The notes beneath the pieces were generated by a model. The model searched no databases, was not told the origin of the DNA, and saw nothing but the letters and a program-made list of their open reading frames with translations. A program made the translations under genes and the position numbers. Shown piece after piece: positions 35,301-45,605 of a stretch of 64,000 nucleotides of DNA; positions within the stretch are counted from its first letter, which is position 1; every line of letters starts with the position of its first letter. Source of the DNA: Alkalihalobacterium elongatum (GTDB lineage Bacteria; Bacillota; Bacilli; Bacillales; Bacillaceae_F). The stretch is taken from contig NZ_WMKZ01000007.1 in the NCBI RefSeq assembly GCF_019024285.1, positions 81,356 to 145,355 of the forward strand, read 5' to 3'.

Positions 35301-35969
35301 ATGATCTTTAAAAGAATTCGTGATTTAACGGTAGCTACTATTTATGATGGGCTAGACCAAATAGAAAATCCAATTGTGATGTTAAATCAGTACCTACGTG
35401 ATATGGAAAAGGAGATTACTTCGGCAGAAAAAGCAATTACAAAGCAAATGACGATAAAAGCAAGCTTCGAGAAACAAAAAAGCGAAGCAGTTGAGCTTGT
35501 ATTCAAGCGTGTCCAACAAGCAGAACTTGCATTAAAAGCTGGAGAAGAGCAATTGGCAAAAAAAGCTCTGTTATCTAAAAATCAATATGAAGAAAAAGTA
35601 AACTATTATGAAGAAGTTTGTGTACAAAATGAAGAAAAGATTTCGGAGTTAAAAGATCAGTTGCATGAAATGCGAGAGAAATATCAAGAAATGAAAGATA
35701 AGAAAGTAGTGTTAATAGCAAGAGCGAATGCTGCCAAAACACAAAGATCGATGGACGTAGCGATGGACCGTTTTGATCATGAAAAGGCACAAGCTGGGTT
35801 CCAACGAATTGAACAGAAGATCTTTGAAATGGAAACGACAAATCATTTAAACAAAGGTAAAAGAGATGTTCTATTAACTAGCGAAACAAGCGAATTAGAA
35901 TATAATGAAGCGGTGGAGCAGGAGTTTAATAAGCTGAAAGAAAAGATTTCTACACAAGCACCAGTTTAA
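35301..35969 (+). CDS. liaH: Phage-shock-protein-A homologue LiaH
   Basis: 222 residues, a continuous coiled coil of the PspA/IM30 family beginning IFKRIRDLTVATIYDGLDQ with the typical NPIVMLNQYLRDME start. It forms large oligomers that stabilise stressed membranes, and in B. subtilis it is the main LiaR target. AGGAGG precedes the ATG. Confidence 0.95.
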   Translation: MIFKRIRDLTVATIYDGLDQIENPIVMLNQYLRDMEKEITSAEKAITKQMTIKASFEKQKSEAVELVFKRVQQAELALKAGEEQLAKKALLSKNQYEEKVNYYEEVCVQNEEKISELKDQLHEMREKYQEMKDKKVVLIARANAAKTQRSMDVAMDRFDHEKAQAGFQRIEQKIFEMETTNHLNKGKRDVLLTSETSELEYNEAVEQEFNKLKEKISTQAPV

Positions 35970-35991
35970 AGTCTACCTTTCATAATAAATA

Positions 35992-36030
35992 AGAAAGGGG
36001 AAAAGGAAAATTCTCCTATCTCCTTTCTTT
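35992..36030 (+). terminator. Weak attenuating hairpin between liaH and liaG
   Basis: AGAAAGGGGA pairs with TCTCCTTTCT (one G-U) and is followed by only a short T-run. It would let liaIH be expressed more strongly than the downstream genes. A possible -10 (TATAGT, 36036-36041) for liaG follows. Confidence 0.5.
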
Positions 36031-36076
36031 ATAGCTATAGTAAAATGAAAGAGGACATAAAGAGGGGGCTTAGTGT

Positions 36077-36928
36077 ATGAAACGTTCATTCGGGGTACTG
36101 CTTATCTTTATTGGGATATTAATTGCATTTGCTACAATTATTCAACCGTTTATGGGCTCTAAAAGAACGAGCACGGTAAGTGAACAAGGAATAAATATAA
36201 ACGATTTTGATAAACTGTCTATTGTTACTTCTGTAGCTGATTTAAGAATTCAACAGTATCCAGGTGAAGAATTAAAACTCAAAGTAAATGGAAACTCTTC
36301 AAACTATAACATTCATTCAGAAAATAAAAATTCCACATTGGAAATTGATATAAAGAGTAATAAAAGATGGAACTTTTTTAATGTAAGCAAATCATCAGTC
36401 GATGTTATGATACCAGAAAGTTTTCATAAAAGCATAAACCTTGAGAATACAGTAGGTGATTTAAAGTTCGATTCATCACTTACATTAAATGAATTAAATA
36501 TTAAAATGACTGCAGGCGATGTTAAAGGGTTATCTGGGGCAATTGATTATCTTACTTTTAGTAGTACTGCAGGTGACTTCCATGCTCATGACCTTCATTC
36601 GTTGGATACGATGATAAAAGGAACTGCAGGTGACTTTCGCCTAGAGAGGTTTATTGGTAATTTAAAAGGAAGTACTACTGCTGGTTCGATTACGGTCGAA
36701 TATGCAAATGAAAATGGTGATATAGAGTTGCATACGAGTGCAGGCGATGTGCGCTTATCTATTCCCGACCCTTCTTTTGAGCTAGATGCTAGCACTACAT
36801 TAGGTGATGTCTCTATAAATATTCCGATAATGTTAGAGCAAAGTGGAAAGACGTATAAAGGAATTGTAAATAATGGTGAAAAGAAAGTTAGAGTATCAAC
36901 TACATTAGGGGATATTCGAATCGACTAG
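36077..36928 (+). CDS. liaG: LiaG, DUF4097 beta-repeat protein
   Basis: 283 residues with one N-terminal membrane anchor (about 4-24). After it comes a repetitive beta-solenoid-like domain marked by recurring TAGD/TLGD motifs (for example TVGDLKF, TAGDVKG, TAGDFHA, TAGDFRL, SAGDVRL, TLGDVSI, TLGDIRI). This is the DUF4097 pattern and is probably extracytoplasmic. The role of LiaG is unknown. GAGGGGG precedes the ATG. Confidence 0.88.
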   Translation: MKRSFGVLLIFIGILIAFATIIQPFMGSKRTSTVSEQGININDFDKLSIVTSVADLRIQQYPGEELKLKVNGNSSNYNIHSENKNSTLEIDIKSNKRWNFFNVSKSSVDVMIPESFHKSINLENTVGDLKFDSSLTLNELNIKMTAGDVKGLSGAIDYLTFSSTAGDFHAHDLHSLDTMIKGTAGDFRLERFIGNLKGSTTAGSITVEYANENGDIELHTSAGDVRLSIPDPSFELDASTTLGDVSINIPIMLEQSGKTYKGIVNNGEKKVRVSTTLGDIRID

Positions 36929-36968
36929 GCACATAAAACATAAAGCTTATTGGAAGGAGGAACGGAAA

Positions 36969-37781
36969 ATGCACACGTCAAGAAACGTACTCATTGGCAT
37001 TATTATTATTCTCATTGGACTTAGTGCATTGATGAACACATTAGGCTTTAACTTTCATCTTGGATTGTTAATCGGTCCCCTTATTTTCTTTGTTATTGGT
37101 TTATTTTTTTACCGAAAAGGCCACAGATGGTTAAGTATTATTTTTCTATTAATTGGACTAGTTACTTTTTTTGATAACGTTGTGGGTATAAATATTACAG
37201 GAATTATAATTGCGGTTGTTTTTATATATTTTGGTTATCGATTATTAACTGGACATGAAAAAACAAAAGAAAATGCATTTAATGACATGCATATCGATAA
37301 AGAAGTTGATGAGCTTGTAGACACATTTGATGAATATGTAAAAACAGAGGAAGTAACTTACACAAAGGAAAAACCGAAACAAGAGGAGCCAGTCAAAAAA
37401 GTCCATTCTACGCCCTCTTTTAGAAGTACACTTATTGGTGACTTTCGCTTATTATCAGATCGATATGAATTACAAGATATGAATATACGGAATGGTATTG
37501 GTGACATCAAAATTGATCTTTCAAAAGCGATCATTGCAGAGGGAGAAACCGTAATAATCATTCATGGTTGGATCGGTGATATTGACATTTATGTACCCTA
37601 TGACTTAGACCTATCTGTTCAAGCGATGGTTACAGTTGGAGATCTAGATATTTTAGATAGTAGGCAAAGTGGGATTAACCGTAACATAGCAATCGCAACT
37701 AAAGATTATAAACAAGCACCTCGTCGTGTAAAACTCGTATTATCATTACTTATTGGCGACATTGACGTGAGGTATGTCTAA
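36969..37781 (+). CDS. liaF: LiaF, inhibitor of LiaRS signalling
   Basis: 270 residues, somewhat longer than B. subtilis LiaF (241). Four hydrophobic segments lie within the first 90 residues, then a charged linker with a Lys/Glu/Pro stretch near 125-145, then the C-terminal LiaF domain with IGDFRLL, IGDIKIDL, IGDIDIYVP and VGDLDIL repeats. LiaF keeps LiaS in its off state without stress. The stop overlaps the liaS start by one base. Confidence 0.93.
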   Translation: MHTSRNVLIGIIIILIGLSALMNTLGFNFHLGLLIGPLIFFVIGLFFYRKGHRWLSIIFLLIGLVTFFDNVVGINITGIIIAVVFIYFGYRLLTGHEKTKENAFNDMHIDKEVDELVDTFDEYVKTEEVTYTKEKPKQEEPVKKVHSTPSFRSTLIGDFRLLSDRYELQDMNIRNGIGDIKIDLSKAIIAEGETVIIIHGWIGDIDIYVPYDLDLSVQAMVTVGDLDILDSRQSGINRNIAIATKDYKQAPRRVKLVLSLLIGDIDVRYV

Positions 37782-38845
37782 TGAAACGAGTTCTATTAGC
37801 GAATATTCAATGGCAAATGGTTCGTAATTCCATATGGATTAGTTTGTTAACTGCTTTATTTGTTGTTTTTATCATGACGTATGGTGAAGCCGAAGGGCTA
37901 GCTGTAATCCTGACAAAGAAATTATTCGGTATCCCATTTCTTCTCATTATCCCAGTGGTTGCAATTTTTATAGGAGGCGCGTTTGGCTATATAACAGGAG
38001 ATAAGGTGAAAAAAAGGCTAGAAATACTCCAACAAGGAACACTGTCACTAGAGCGTGGAAATTTTTCTTATAGATTTCCTGACCTAGGTGCAGACGAAGT
38101 TGGCTTGGTAGGTAAACAACTCAATGAAATGGTAAAAAGGGTTGAAAGTCAAGTTGCCTCCTTACAAAAATTATCCACTGAGCGTGCTGAATGGCAAGAA
38201 ACGATTAAACAGTCTGCGATAAATGAAGAAAGGCAGCGGCTTGCTAGAGATTTGCATGATGCGGTTAGCCAGCAATTATTTGCGATATCAATGATGACAG
38301 CAGCATTACCACATACATTAGAGAAAGACATTGAAAAAGCTGCAAAACAAATAGAAATGGTCGAAAAGATGGCGTCAACTGCCCAGTCAGAAATGAGAGC
38401 ACTACTGTTGCATTTACGCCCAGCACATCTTGAAGGGAAAGACTTACAGGAAGGAATCCAAGAGTTATTAGTGGAAATTAATACGAAGCATGGTTTGAAA
38501 ATAGAGGCGAAAATTGAAAAAACTAATCCAATCCCAAAAGGAATAGAAGATCAGTTGTTTCGTATTGTACAGGAAGCGTTATCGAATATATTACGGCACG
38601 CCAAAGCAAGTCGAATCGAATTTCAATTAAGACAAATTCACGATCAACTTAGGTTGAAAATAATTGATAATGGTATTGGGTTTGAATTTAACGATCAAAA
38701 AATGGGCTCGTATGGTTTACAAACGATGAAAGAGAGAGTGACTGAAATTGGTGGAACATTAGAAATCATTTCGATCCCTACTAAAGGAACTCAAGTAGAG
38801 GCGATGGTTCCTCTCGTTCCACTTAATAAGAATGGAACTCTTTAG
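37781..38845 (+). CDS. liaS: Sensor histidine kinase LiaS
   Basis: 354 residues. Two membrane segments (about 16-34 and 50-72) with a very short outer loop mark it as an intramembrane-sensing kinase. A HAMP region and HisKA_3 domain follow, with phosphoacceptor H159 in RLARDLHDAVSQQLF. The ATPase has DNGIGF and GSYGLQTMKERV. It responds to lipid-II-cycle antibiotics through LiaF. Confidence 0.94.
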   Translation: MKRVLLANIQWQMVRNSIWISLLTALFVVFIMTYGEAEGLAVILTKKLFGIPFLLIIPVVAIFIGGAFGYITGDKVKKRLEILQQGTLSLERGNFSYRFPDLGADEVGLVGKQLNEMVKRVESQVASLQKLSTERAEWQETIKQSAINEERQRLARDLHDAVSQQLFAISMMTAALPHTLEKDIEKAAKQIEMVEKMASTAQSEMRALLLHLRPAHLEGKDLQEGIQELLVEINTKHGLKIEAKIEKTNPIPKGIEDQLFRIVQEALSNILRHAKASRIEFQLRQIHDQLRLKIIDNGIGFEFNDQKMGSYGLQTMKERVTEIGGTLEIISIPTKGTQVEAMVPLVPLNKNGTL

Positions 38846-38912
38846 AAAAACCATTAAGATGGATTATATTATACGGGTCTAATCTTTATAAGCCCCTATG
38901 GAGGTGAACGAT

Positions 38913-39545
38913 TTGATTAAGGTTTTACTTATTGATGATCACGAAATGGTACGTATGGGGTTAAGTGCGTACTTATCAACAGAAGAAGATATTGAAGTGA
39001 TTGGAGAAGCTTCTAATGGAAAAGAGGGTGTAGCATTAGCGCTTCAGTTACAGCCAGATGTTATTTTGATGGATTTAGTTATGGAAGTGATGGACGGGAT
39101 TGAAGCAACCAAGAAAATTACTAGTCAATTGCCAGCGGTAAAGGTGATTGTGCTTACTAGTTTTGTTGATGATGAAAAAGTGTACCCTGTCATTGAAGCT
39201 GGCGCATTTAGTTATTTATTAAAAACTACAAGGGCACCTGACATTGCCCAGGCAATTAGAGCCGCATTTAAAGGAGAAGCTGTTGTTGAGTCTCAAGTAA
39301 CTAATAAGATGATGCAACGAATGAGAAATCAACATCAGAAAGTTTTACATGATGAATTAACCCCTAGGGAATTAGATGTCCTTAAGTTAATAGGCATCGG
39401 GAAAACGAATCAAGAAATAGCAGATGAGTTATACATTGGGATTAAAACAGTGAAAACTCATGTGAGCAATATTTTAGCAAAGTTAAATGTAGATGATCGA
39501 ACCCAAATAGCCATTTATGCCCATCGTCATGGCTTAGTAAATTAA
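38913..39545 (+). CDS. liaR: Response regulator LiaR
   Basis: 210 residues from the TTG at 38913, with TGGAGGTGA upstream. The ATG at 38898 overlaps that ribosome binding site and is rejected. The NarL-type receiver has DD at 8-9 and phosphoacceptor D54. A LuxR-type helix-turn-helix follows (LTPRELDVLKLI through KTVKTHVSNILAKL). It activates liaIH; a candidate site lies at 34770. Confidence 0.94.
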   Translation: MIKVLLIDDHEMVRMGLSAYLSTEEDIEVIGEASNGKEGVALALQLQPDVILMDLVMEVMDGIEATKKITSQLPAVKVIVLTSFVDDEKVYPVIEAGAFSYLLKTTRAPDIAQAIRAAFKGEAVVESQVTNKMMQRMRNQHQKVLHDELTPRELDVLKLIGIGKTNQEIADELYIGIKTVKTHVSNILAKLNVDDRTQIAIYAHRHGLVN

Positions 39546-39548
39546 TAA

Positions 39549-39588
39549 CTGTCTAAGTGTATGGAAATACAGCTTAGGCAGTTTTTTT
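39549..39588 (+). terminator. Terminator of the lia operon
   Basis: CTGTCTAAG-TGTAT pairs with ATACA-GCTTAGGCAG, followed by seven T. Confidence 0.92.
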
Positions 39589-39796
39589 ATTGACACGTTT
39601 AAAGTTTGGTGTTGATTTTGGATGCATAATGAAAAATGGAATGTCTGTAAGAATATGTCCTTTCTTGTACATTTCATTCTATTTTTTCAACTCTTCAGTG
39701 TTTGTCGTCAGAACAGGCTTCTTCCGCTTCTCTTTTAATTAGTTAGTAAACTATATTATAATTACATTTAATCGGATTCGACAAAAGGTGATGTTA

Positions 39797-41944
39797 ATGA
39801 CGAAAAAACGCTTTCTTTTAAGCTGTTTAATGTTATTTGTAGCGATAGGTTTTGGATTTATTATTTATTTTTCTATTATATTGGCTGGTAATTATGTTAT
39901 TGATGATAAAAAGCTAGTAATGCACAGTTCGTCATCTTTAGTAGATGAGAATGGTCAGTTGTTAACGAAGTTATTTATAGAAAATCGTGAAATTGTATCG
40001 ATACAACAAGTGCCTCAACATGTACAAGACGCCTTTGTAGCAATTGAAGATGCTCGTTTTTATGATCATCAAGGCATTGATTTCCGTGCAATAACTAGAG
40101 CATTATACCGGGATATTCTTGCGGGCTCTAAAGTAGAAGGTGGAAGTACGATTACGCAACAACTTGCTAAAAATACCTTTCTTAGTCATGAAAAAACGTT
40201 TTGGCGTAAAACGAAGGAAGTTCTTATTGCGATGAACTTAGAACATAAGTATAGTAAGTCAGAAATTCTTGAGTTTTATTTAAATCGTATTTATTTTGGT
40301 CACGGCGCCTATGGAATTCAAGCGGCTGCTAAGCTCTATTTTGACAAGGATGTGGAAGATTTAACGATTGAAGAAGGGGCATTATTAGCGGCGCTCCCAA
40401 AAGCACCAAATGCATATTCACCGATTACTTATCCAGAGCGAAGTAAGCAGAGAAGAGATGTAGTATTAAGTGTAATGGAACGTAGAGGTTATTTATCACC
40501 TGAAGAAGCTGTTAGGTTACAAGGGAAGACTGTTGCTGTGCAACGAAACAAGGTTAGCAAAAAAGAAGAATATTTAACCTATATAGATATGGTCTTAGAT
40601 GAAGCAGAACAGAAATATCAAATTTCCAATGAGGAAATATTAACAGGTGGCTATACGATTGTAGTACCGATGAAAAAGGAATTGCAAGAAAGTGTTTACG
40701 AAAAATTCCAGCAGGATGAATATTTCCCTGGTCGAGACCCTAATGTTGAAAGTGCTGTAGTGCTAATGGATGTTGAAACAGGTGGCGTGCTCGCTGTTCA
40801 AGGTGGAAGAGATTATGTTAGTAAAGGATTAAATCGTGTAAATGTACGACGCCAGCCAGGGTCGGTTATTAAACCGTTAGCTGTATTTGGACCAGCTATT
40901 GAAACTGGCCAATATCATCCGTACTCTATGTTAAACGATGATATTGTTAACTATGAAGGATACGAACCGAGGAATTATAACCATGAATACAAAGGGGAAG
41001 TGCCTTTAATTGATGCTTTAACCTTTTCATTAAATGCTCCTGCCGTTTGGTTACTAAATGAGTTAGGGATAGAGAGAGGAAAGTCTTATTTAGAACAGCT
41101 GGGATTAACTACCGAGGATGATGGCTTAGCCTTAGCATTAGGAGGAATGACAGAAGGGTATACACCACTAGAATTAACGAAGGCATACCGCACTCTTGCT
41201 CATGAAGGTACCTATACTGATCATTACTTTATTAAAGAAGTGTATGATCGAAATGGTCAGCTTATTATCAATAGAGACGGCAACGAACATAAAGTTTTTT
41301 CAGAGCAAACAGCGTGGTATTTAACGAGAATGCTCGAATTAGTTGTAAAAGATGGAACTGGTGCTTCAGGGTTAACCAACGAACCGTTAGCGGGGAAAAC
41401 GGGAACAACTTCGTTTACAGCTGTTAGCGGAGGCGCTAGAGATGCATGGTTTGCTGGCTATACTCCTAACGTCGTTGGTGCCATTTGGATGGGACATGAT
41501 CGAACGACTGAAACTTCTTATTTACAAGGCGGGAGTAGGTACCCTACAGCATTATTTAAAGAGATTTTAAATGATTTGCCGACTGATCTTAAAAGTAAAC
41601 AGTTCGAAAAGCCACTAGTGGTCAATGATCTTGAACCACCGATAAAACTTGAAAAAGTGTCAGATTTGAAGGCTTCTTTAGTATTTGGAGGTAAAAGAAT
41701 TTTAAGTGTGAAGCTTACATGGACTCCAGCAGCTGATGAGCGCGTACGCTACCATATTTATGAAGTAACGAATGATCATGGTGCACAGAAAATTGGCTTT
41801 GTGGATGGAAGTGGTGACTACTTAGTAAGAAGTATTAATTTATTCCGACTGCACGAATATTTTATTGTTCCTTTCGATTATTTAACGGATAGAGAAGGAC
41901 CAGCTTCGAATATTTCAGCTGTTTCAGGCCCTTTTGGTTTTTAA
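39797..41944 (+). CDS. pbpF: Class A penicillin-binding protein PbpF
   Basis: 715 residues from the ATG at 39797 (AAAGGTG 6 bases upstream), matching B. subtilis PbpF (714). One membrane anchor is at about 9-31. The glycosyltransferase domain has catalytic E84 in AIEDARFYDHQG and GGSTITQQLAKN. The transpeptidase has S356-x-x-K (PGSVIK), SLN at 411-413 and KTGTT. A short C-terminal fibronectin-like region follows. It polymerises and cross-links peptidoglycan. Its place before hemEHY is as in B. subtilis. Confidence 0.95.
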   Translation: MTKKRFLLSCLMLFVAIGFGFIIYFSIILAGNYVIDDKKLVMHSSSSLVDENGQLLTKLFIENREIVSIQQVPQHVQDAFVAIEDARFYDHQGIDFRAITRALYRDILAGSKVEGGSTITQQLAKNTFLSHEKTFWRKTKEVLIAMNLEHKYSKSEILEFYLNRIYFGHGAYGIQAAAKLYFDKDVEDLTIEEGALLAALPKAPNAYSPITYPERSKQRRDVVLSVMERRGYLSPEEAVRLQGKTVAVQRNKVSKKEEYLTYIDMVLDEAEQKYQISNEEILTGGYTIVVPMKKELQESVYEKFQQDEYFPGRDPNVESAVVLMDVETGGVLAVQGGRDYVSKGLNRVNVRRQPGSVIKPLAVFGPAIETGQYHPYSMLNDDIVNYEGYEPRNYNHEYKGEVPLIDALTFSLNAPAVWLLNELGIERGKSYLEQLGLTTEDDGLALALGGMTEGYTPLELTKAYRTLAHEGTYTDHYFIKEVYDRNGQLIINRDGNEHKVFSEQTAWYLTRMLELVVKDGTGASGLTNEPLAGKTGTTSFTAVSGGARDAWFAGYTPNVVGAIWMGHDRTTETSYLQGGSRYPTALFKEILNDLPTDLKSKQFEKPLVVNDLEPPIKLEKVSDLKASLVFGGKRILSVKLTWTPAADERVRYHIYEVTNDHGAQKIGFVDGSGDYLVRSINLFRLHEYFIVPFDYLTDREGPASNISAVSGPFGF

Positions 41945-41988
41945 TTTCGCTGAATGTAACTTTGATATTAGTGCTGTTAAAGAACGAT

Positions 41989-42064
41989 GTTGATTCTGGG
42001 CTCAACCTTTTAGTTCCAAAAAAGCGTGTGAAATTAACATTTCACACAGCGGAGCCCAATCAAC
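41989..42064. repeat. Nested hairpin downstream of pbpF
   Basis: GTTGATT-CT-GGGCTC (41989-42003) pairs with GAGCCC-AATCAAC (42052-42064). Inside the loop, GTGTGAAAT (42026-42034) and ATTTCACAC (42039-42047) form a perfect 9-bp stem. No T-run follows, so it is not a standard terminator. Confidence 0.6.
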
Positions 42065-42121
42065 TTATCAACAATACCTCATAACAACAATTCTTTAAAT
42101 TAAATCAGCTATTAATTAAAA

Positions 42122-42168
42122 AGATGCCAGTCATTCTTCTATAAAAGAAGATGCTGGCACCTTTTTTG
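42122..42168. terminator. Terminator between pbpF and the chemotaxis receptor gene
   Basis: GATGCCAG...ATTCTTCT pairs imperfectly with AGAAGATGCTGGCACC. It is followed by TTTTTT on the plus strand and a T-rich tract on the minus strand. Confidence 0.75.
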
Positions 42169-42175
42169 TTTTAAA

Positions 42176-43888
42176 TTAAACTTTAAAGTTTGATATTTTT
42201 TGTTCAAGCTCACTAGCAATAATGGAGAGCTCTTCAGCTGATTGCGTAACACTCTCCATTATTGCAACTTGTTGTTCCATCGTGGCTGATATACTATCTG
42301 TACTATCGTTAGCAATTGTAGAAACGTCTTGGATGTCATTAACCGTTGATATTATTGTTTGACTAAGAGAATTAACGGAAATAACCATTTCATTAATTTG
42401 GCTTGCTTGCGTAAGAACTTGTTTTACGGAAGTTAAGATGTCTTCAAAAGAAAGCCCTGTTTCATGTATAACTTGTTCACCATGTTTAATCATCGTTGTA
42501 CTAGCATGTGATTTTTCGATTGAATGGCCAACTTGTGTAGAAATACGATTGATGATTCCTGAAATTGTACTAGCAGCTTTTTCACTTTGGTTAGATAGCT
42601 TACGAATTTCGTCTGCTACAACAGCGAAACCTTTACCAGCTTCTCCTGCACGAGCCGCTTCGATATTGGCATTTAAAGATAATAAGTTCGTTTGCGCCGA
42701 GATTTCTTGTATCATTTGAACGATGTTTTGTATTTCAGTTGAATTTTTTCCAAGCTCTTCAATAACTATTACATTTTCTTCATTTTGCTTGCGAATATTT
42801 TTCATTGATAAGATCGATTCTTCCAGCTTTTCTTTACCAAAGGTAGCTTTTTCGTTAGAGGTTTTTACAGCTGCTACAATAGCATTAGTTGAATTTTGAA
42901 CTTGCCTTAGACGGTCTTCCATCTCATGAAAAGTAATGACCGATTGTTTTATTGACTTATTTAACTGGGACTGGCCACTGGCCATCTCTTGTAATGAACT
43001 TGCAACTTGTTGTGAGCCTGCATTGACTTCTTCGGATGAAGACACGAGCTCATGACTAGCAGCAGATACATTTTGTGAAGTGGAAGTAATATTGGCTACA
43101 AGATCACGGAGGTTTCGAGTCATTTCGTTAACAGCCTTCGCTAAAGAGCCTAATTCATCGTTTGAACGAATTTGAATTTCATCTGCTAAGAGATTTCCTT
43201 TACTTACTTCTGTTGCAACTTTTAGCGTACTGTTAATTGACTGTTTAATGGATCGAGAAAGTGTATAGAATAATATCCCACCAACAATTGTAGCTACAAT
43301 AAATGAGATGATACTAATTATAATGGCTACCGTTATAGCATTGTTTAAGTTTGTACTAATTTCTATCATTCTAGCTCTTAAAATAGTATCTAGCTCATTG
43401 ACAGTATTTGTAGTTTCATTTCTAATCAAAGCTAATTGTTGCATCGTTTGTGGATTAGTTCCTGTTAATCCATCAAGAATCACATCGACTCTATTATCAA
43501 ATTGCGAATTATAAAGTAAAAGTGATTGGTATAATTGCATTTCCTTTTCAGTTGCCAAAACATCCTCAATAGTCGCTAAAGTATCCTGAAGTTTAGCCTC
43601 ACTTTGTCTATAGAGTTCTTGATTAATTACACCATGGTAATCAACATCTGTTATAGCTATGTATTTATATCTAAATAGAGAGCCTATATCAGAGATTTGA
43701 ACTGTTCTATCACTAATTAGCTGCATTTCGCTTCTATGTTTATCTATAATCTGATACTGGTAAAAATTAAGTATAAATCCGATTGAAAACAAAGCTAAAA
43801 CGAAAATTAAACTACCTAGAATTTTAAAATGTATACTTATAAATCGTTTTTTGCGATCTTGTAATCCTTTATTTTTCTCAAGCCTCAT
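42176..43888 (-). CDS. Methyl-accepting chemotaxis protein
   Basis: 570 residues. Membrane segments at about 22-43 and 187-212 flank a helical sensor of the four-helix-bundle type. A HAMP domain follows, then a long cytoplasmic coiled coil with the hairpin-tip signature [20 protein letters not shown] and [16 protein letters not shown]. It signals to CheA/CheW. The ligand is unknown. A GGGGG box lies 13 bases before the ATG. Confidence 0.92.
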   Translation of the reverse strand: MRLEKNKGLQDRKKRFISIHFKILGSLIFVLALFSIGFILNFYQYQIIDKHRSEMQLISDRTVQISDIGSLFRYKYIAITDVDYHGVINQELYRQSEAKLQDTLATIEDVLATEKEMQLYQSLLLYNSQFDNRVDVILDGLTGTNPQTMQQLALIRNETTNTVNELDTILRARMIEISTNLNNAITVAIIISIISFIVATIVGGILFYTLSRSIKQSINSTLKVATEVSKGNLLADEIQIRSNDELGSLAKAVNEMTRNLRDLVANITSTSQNVSAASHELVSSSEEVNAGSQQVASSLQEMASGQSQLNKSIKQSVITFHEMEDRLRQVQNSTNAIVAAVKTSNEKATFGKEKLEESILSMKNIRKQNEENVIVIEELGKNSTEIQNIVQMIQEISAQTNLLSLNANIEAARAGEAGKGFAVVADEIRKLSNQSEKAASTISGIINRISTQVGHSIEKSHASTTMIKHGEQVIHETGLSFEDILTSVKQVLTQASQINEMVISVNSLSQTIISTVNDIQDVSTIANDSTDSISATMEQQVAIMESVTQSAEELSIIASELEQKISNFKV

Positions 43889-44200
43889 TTGCTAATCAAT
43901 GCCCCCTAGTTTCAAAGATGTAATAATGAATTGACTACAAAAGTACTACCTTAATCAAATTTTCTAAATTTCGACAAAATTCCTCAACATAATTCTAGCA
44001 TAGGTTAGGACTTAATGGACATCTTAAATAGATCAAAAGGGTAAAATATAGTGAAAAGTAGTTTTAAAGCCTATTACTTATAAAAATAGATAGGTTAAAT
44101 TACCTAATTGTGTAGAATGTCTTTCCAAAAGCTTGTTTAAAACCCAAATAGTTAAAAGCAACAATCTATCAGAAAAGAATTTTGATAAAAGATCCGATTT

Positions 44201-44350
44201 GGAGCACTGGATTTACAGGAAAAGGAAGGAAGCGATGCAAAAGCAAGAATAGGAGCACTAATTTTACAGGAAAAGGAAGAAAGTGGTACTAAAGCAAAAA
44301 TCAGAGCACTCATTTTACAAGAAAAGGAAGAAAGCGGTGCGAAAGCAAGT
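44201..44350 (+). repeat. Three tandem 51-bp units between the chemotaxis receptor gene and hemE
   Basis: Units start at 44201, 44252 and 44303 (GGAGCACT..., GGAGCACT..., AGAGCACT...). Fifty-one bases is 17 codons. One frame is open throughout, encoding repeats of the type GALILQEKEESGTKAKI, and ends at TGA 44354-44356. No start codon or ribosome binding site precedes it, and stops (TGA TAA) lie just upstream at 44183-44188. Several differences between units are silent in this frame. The rest of the 43889-44544 gap is AT-rich with nothing I can name. Confidence 0.8.
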
Positions 44351-44544
44351 CCTTGATATTCATCAATTTTTTGACAGTTTAATAATGAGTATATACATTG
44401 TAATTTGTGGGATTTATATTAAAAAGGGATCGTTTAAGAAATTTTCGGGAAAACATCAAAAGGAGATAGAAAATGATTTTTTCCTTAGAATGATTTACAA
44501 TAAACATCGTATCGATTTATTCGGAAGCAGAAAGGTGTGTAGGA

Positions 44545-45582
44545 ATGACTACCCAATTTAATGATAACTTTTTAAGAGCATGTAGAGGAGAAAAAACAGA
44601 TCACACTCCTGTTTGGTACATGAGGCAAGCAGGGCGATCGCAGCCAGAATATCGAAAAATAAAAGAAAAGTACTCACTATTTGAGATTACTCATCAACCA
44701 GAGCTTTGTGCTTATGTAACGAAGCTTCCAGTTGATCAATATAATAATGACGCAGCAATTTTATATAAGGATATTATGACACCACTTCCAGCAATAGGAG
44801 TTGATGTCGAGATTAAAGCAGGCATCGGGCCTGTTATTGATAACCCAATTCGCTCCAAAGCGGATGTTGAAAAGCTAGGGACGATTCAACCAGAAGAAGA
44901 TGTACCTTATGTTTTAGATACCATCAAAATATTAGATGAGCAATTAAATGTTCCTTTAATTGGCTTTGGTGGAGCGCCATTTACGTTAGCTAGCTACATG
45001 ATTGAAGGTGGACCTTCAAAGAACTATAACAAAACAAAAGCATTTATGTATGCCGAGCCAGAAGCATGGCATCTATTAATGGACAAGCTTGGAGAAATGA
45101 CGATTACATATATAAAATCCCAAATTAAAGCTGGAGCAAAAGCAATTCAAATTTTTGACTCATGGGTTGGAGCATTAAATGTGACTGATTATCGCTTATT
45201 TGTTAAGCCAGTAATGAATCGTATTTTTGCAGAGTTAAGAAGTGAAGGAGTTCCATTAATTATGTTTGGTGTTGGGGCAAGTCATCTCGTAAATGAGTGG
45301 CATGACCTTCCACTAGATGTAGTTGGATTAGACTGGAGACTTTCAATCACAGAGGCACGTGAAAAAGGAGTAAACAAACCAGTACAAGGAAACTTAGATC
45401 CTGCGATTCTTTTATCACCATGGGAAGTGATTGAAGAAAAGGCAAAGGCGATCATCGACCAAGGGATGGATCATGCACCAGGTCATATCTTTAATCTTGG
45501 ACATGGAGTATTCCCTGAAGTCAACCCAGACACATTAAAAAGACTTACTGCATTTGTACATGAATATAGCAGGACTAAATAA
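44545..45582 (+). CDS. hemE: Uroporphyrinogen decarboxylase HemE
   Basis: 345 residues, the expected size. The N-terminal signature [16 protein letters not shown] and the [14 protein letters not shown] region near the C-terminus are diagnostic. It converts uroporphyrinogen III to coproporphyrinogen III in the cytosol. The ATG follows AAAGGTGTG. It is the first gene of hemE-hemH-hemY, 23 bases before hemH. Confidence 0.96.
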   Translation: MTTQFNDNFLRACRGEKTDHTPVWYMRQAGRSQPEYRKIKEKYSLFEITHQPELCAYVTKLPVDQYNNDAAILYKDIMTPLPAIGVDVEIKAGIGPVIDNPIRSKADVEKLGTIQPEEDVPYVLDTIKILDEQLNVPLIGFGGAPFTLASYMIEGGPSKNYNKTKAFMYAEPEAWHLLMDKLGEMTITYIKSQIKAGAKAIQIFDSWVGALNVTDYRLFVKPVMNRIFAELRSEGVPLIMFGVGASHLVNEWHDLPLDVVGLDWRLSITEAREKGVNKPVQGNLDPAILLSPWEVIEEKAKAIIDQGMDHAPGHIFNLGHGVFPEVNPDTLKRLTAFVHEYSRTK

Positions 45583-45605
45583 ATCGTAGATAGGGGTGTA
45601 TGAAG

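Noticed and set aside
44283..44561. 92-codon ORF running through the 51-bp repeats into hemE
   Set aside because: It has no ribosome binding site, starts inside the repeat and overlaps the hemE start. The repeat reads better in another frame that has no start codon.
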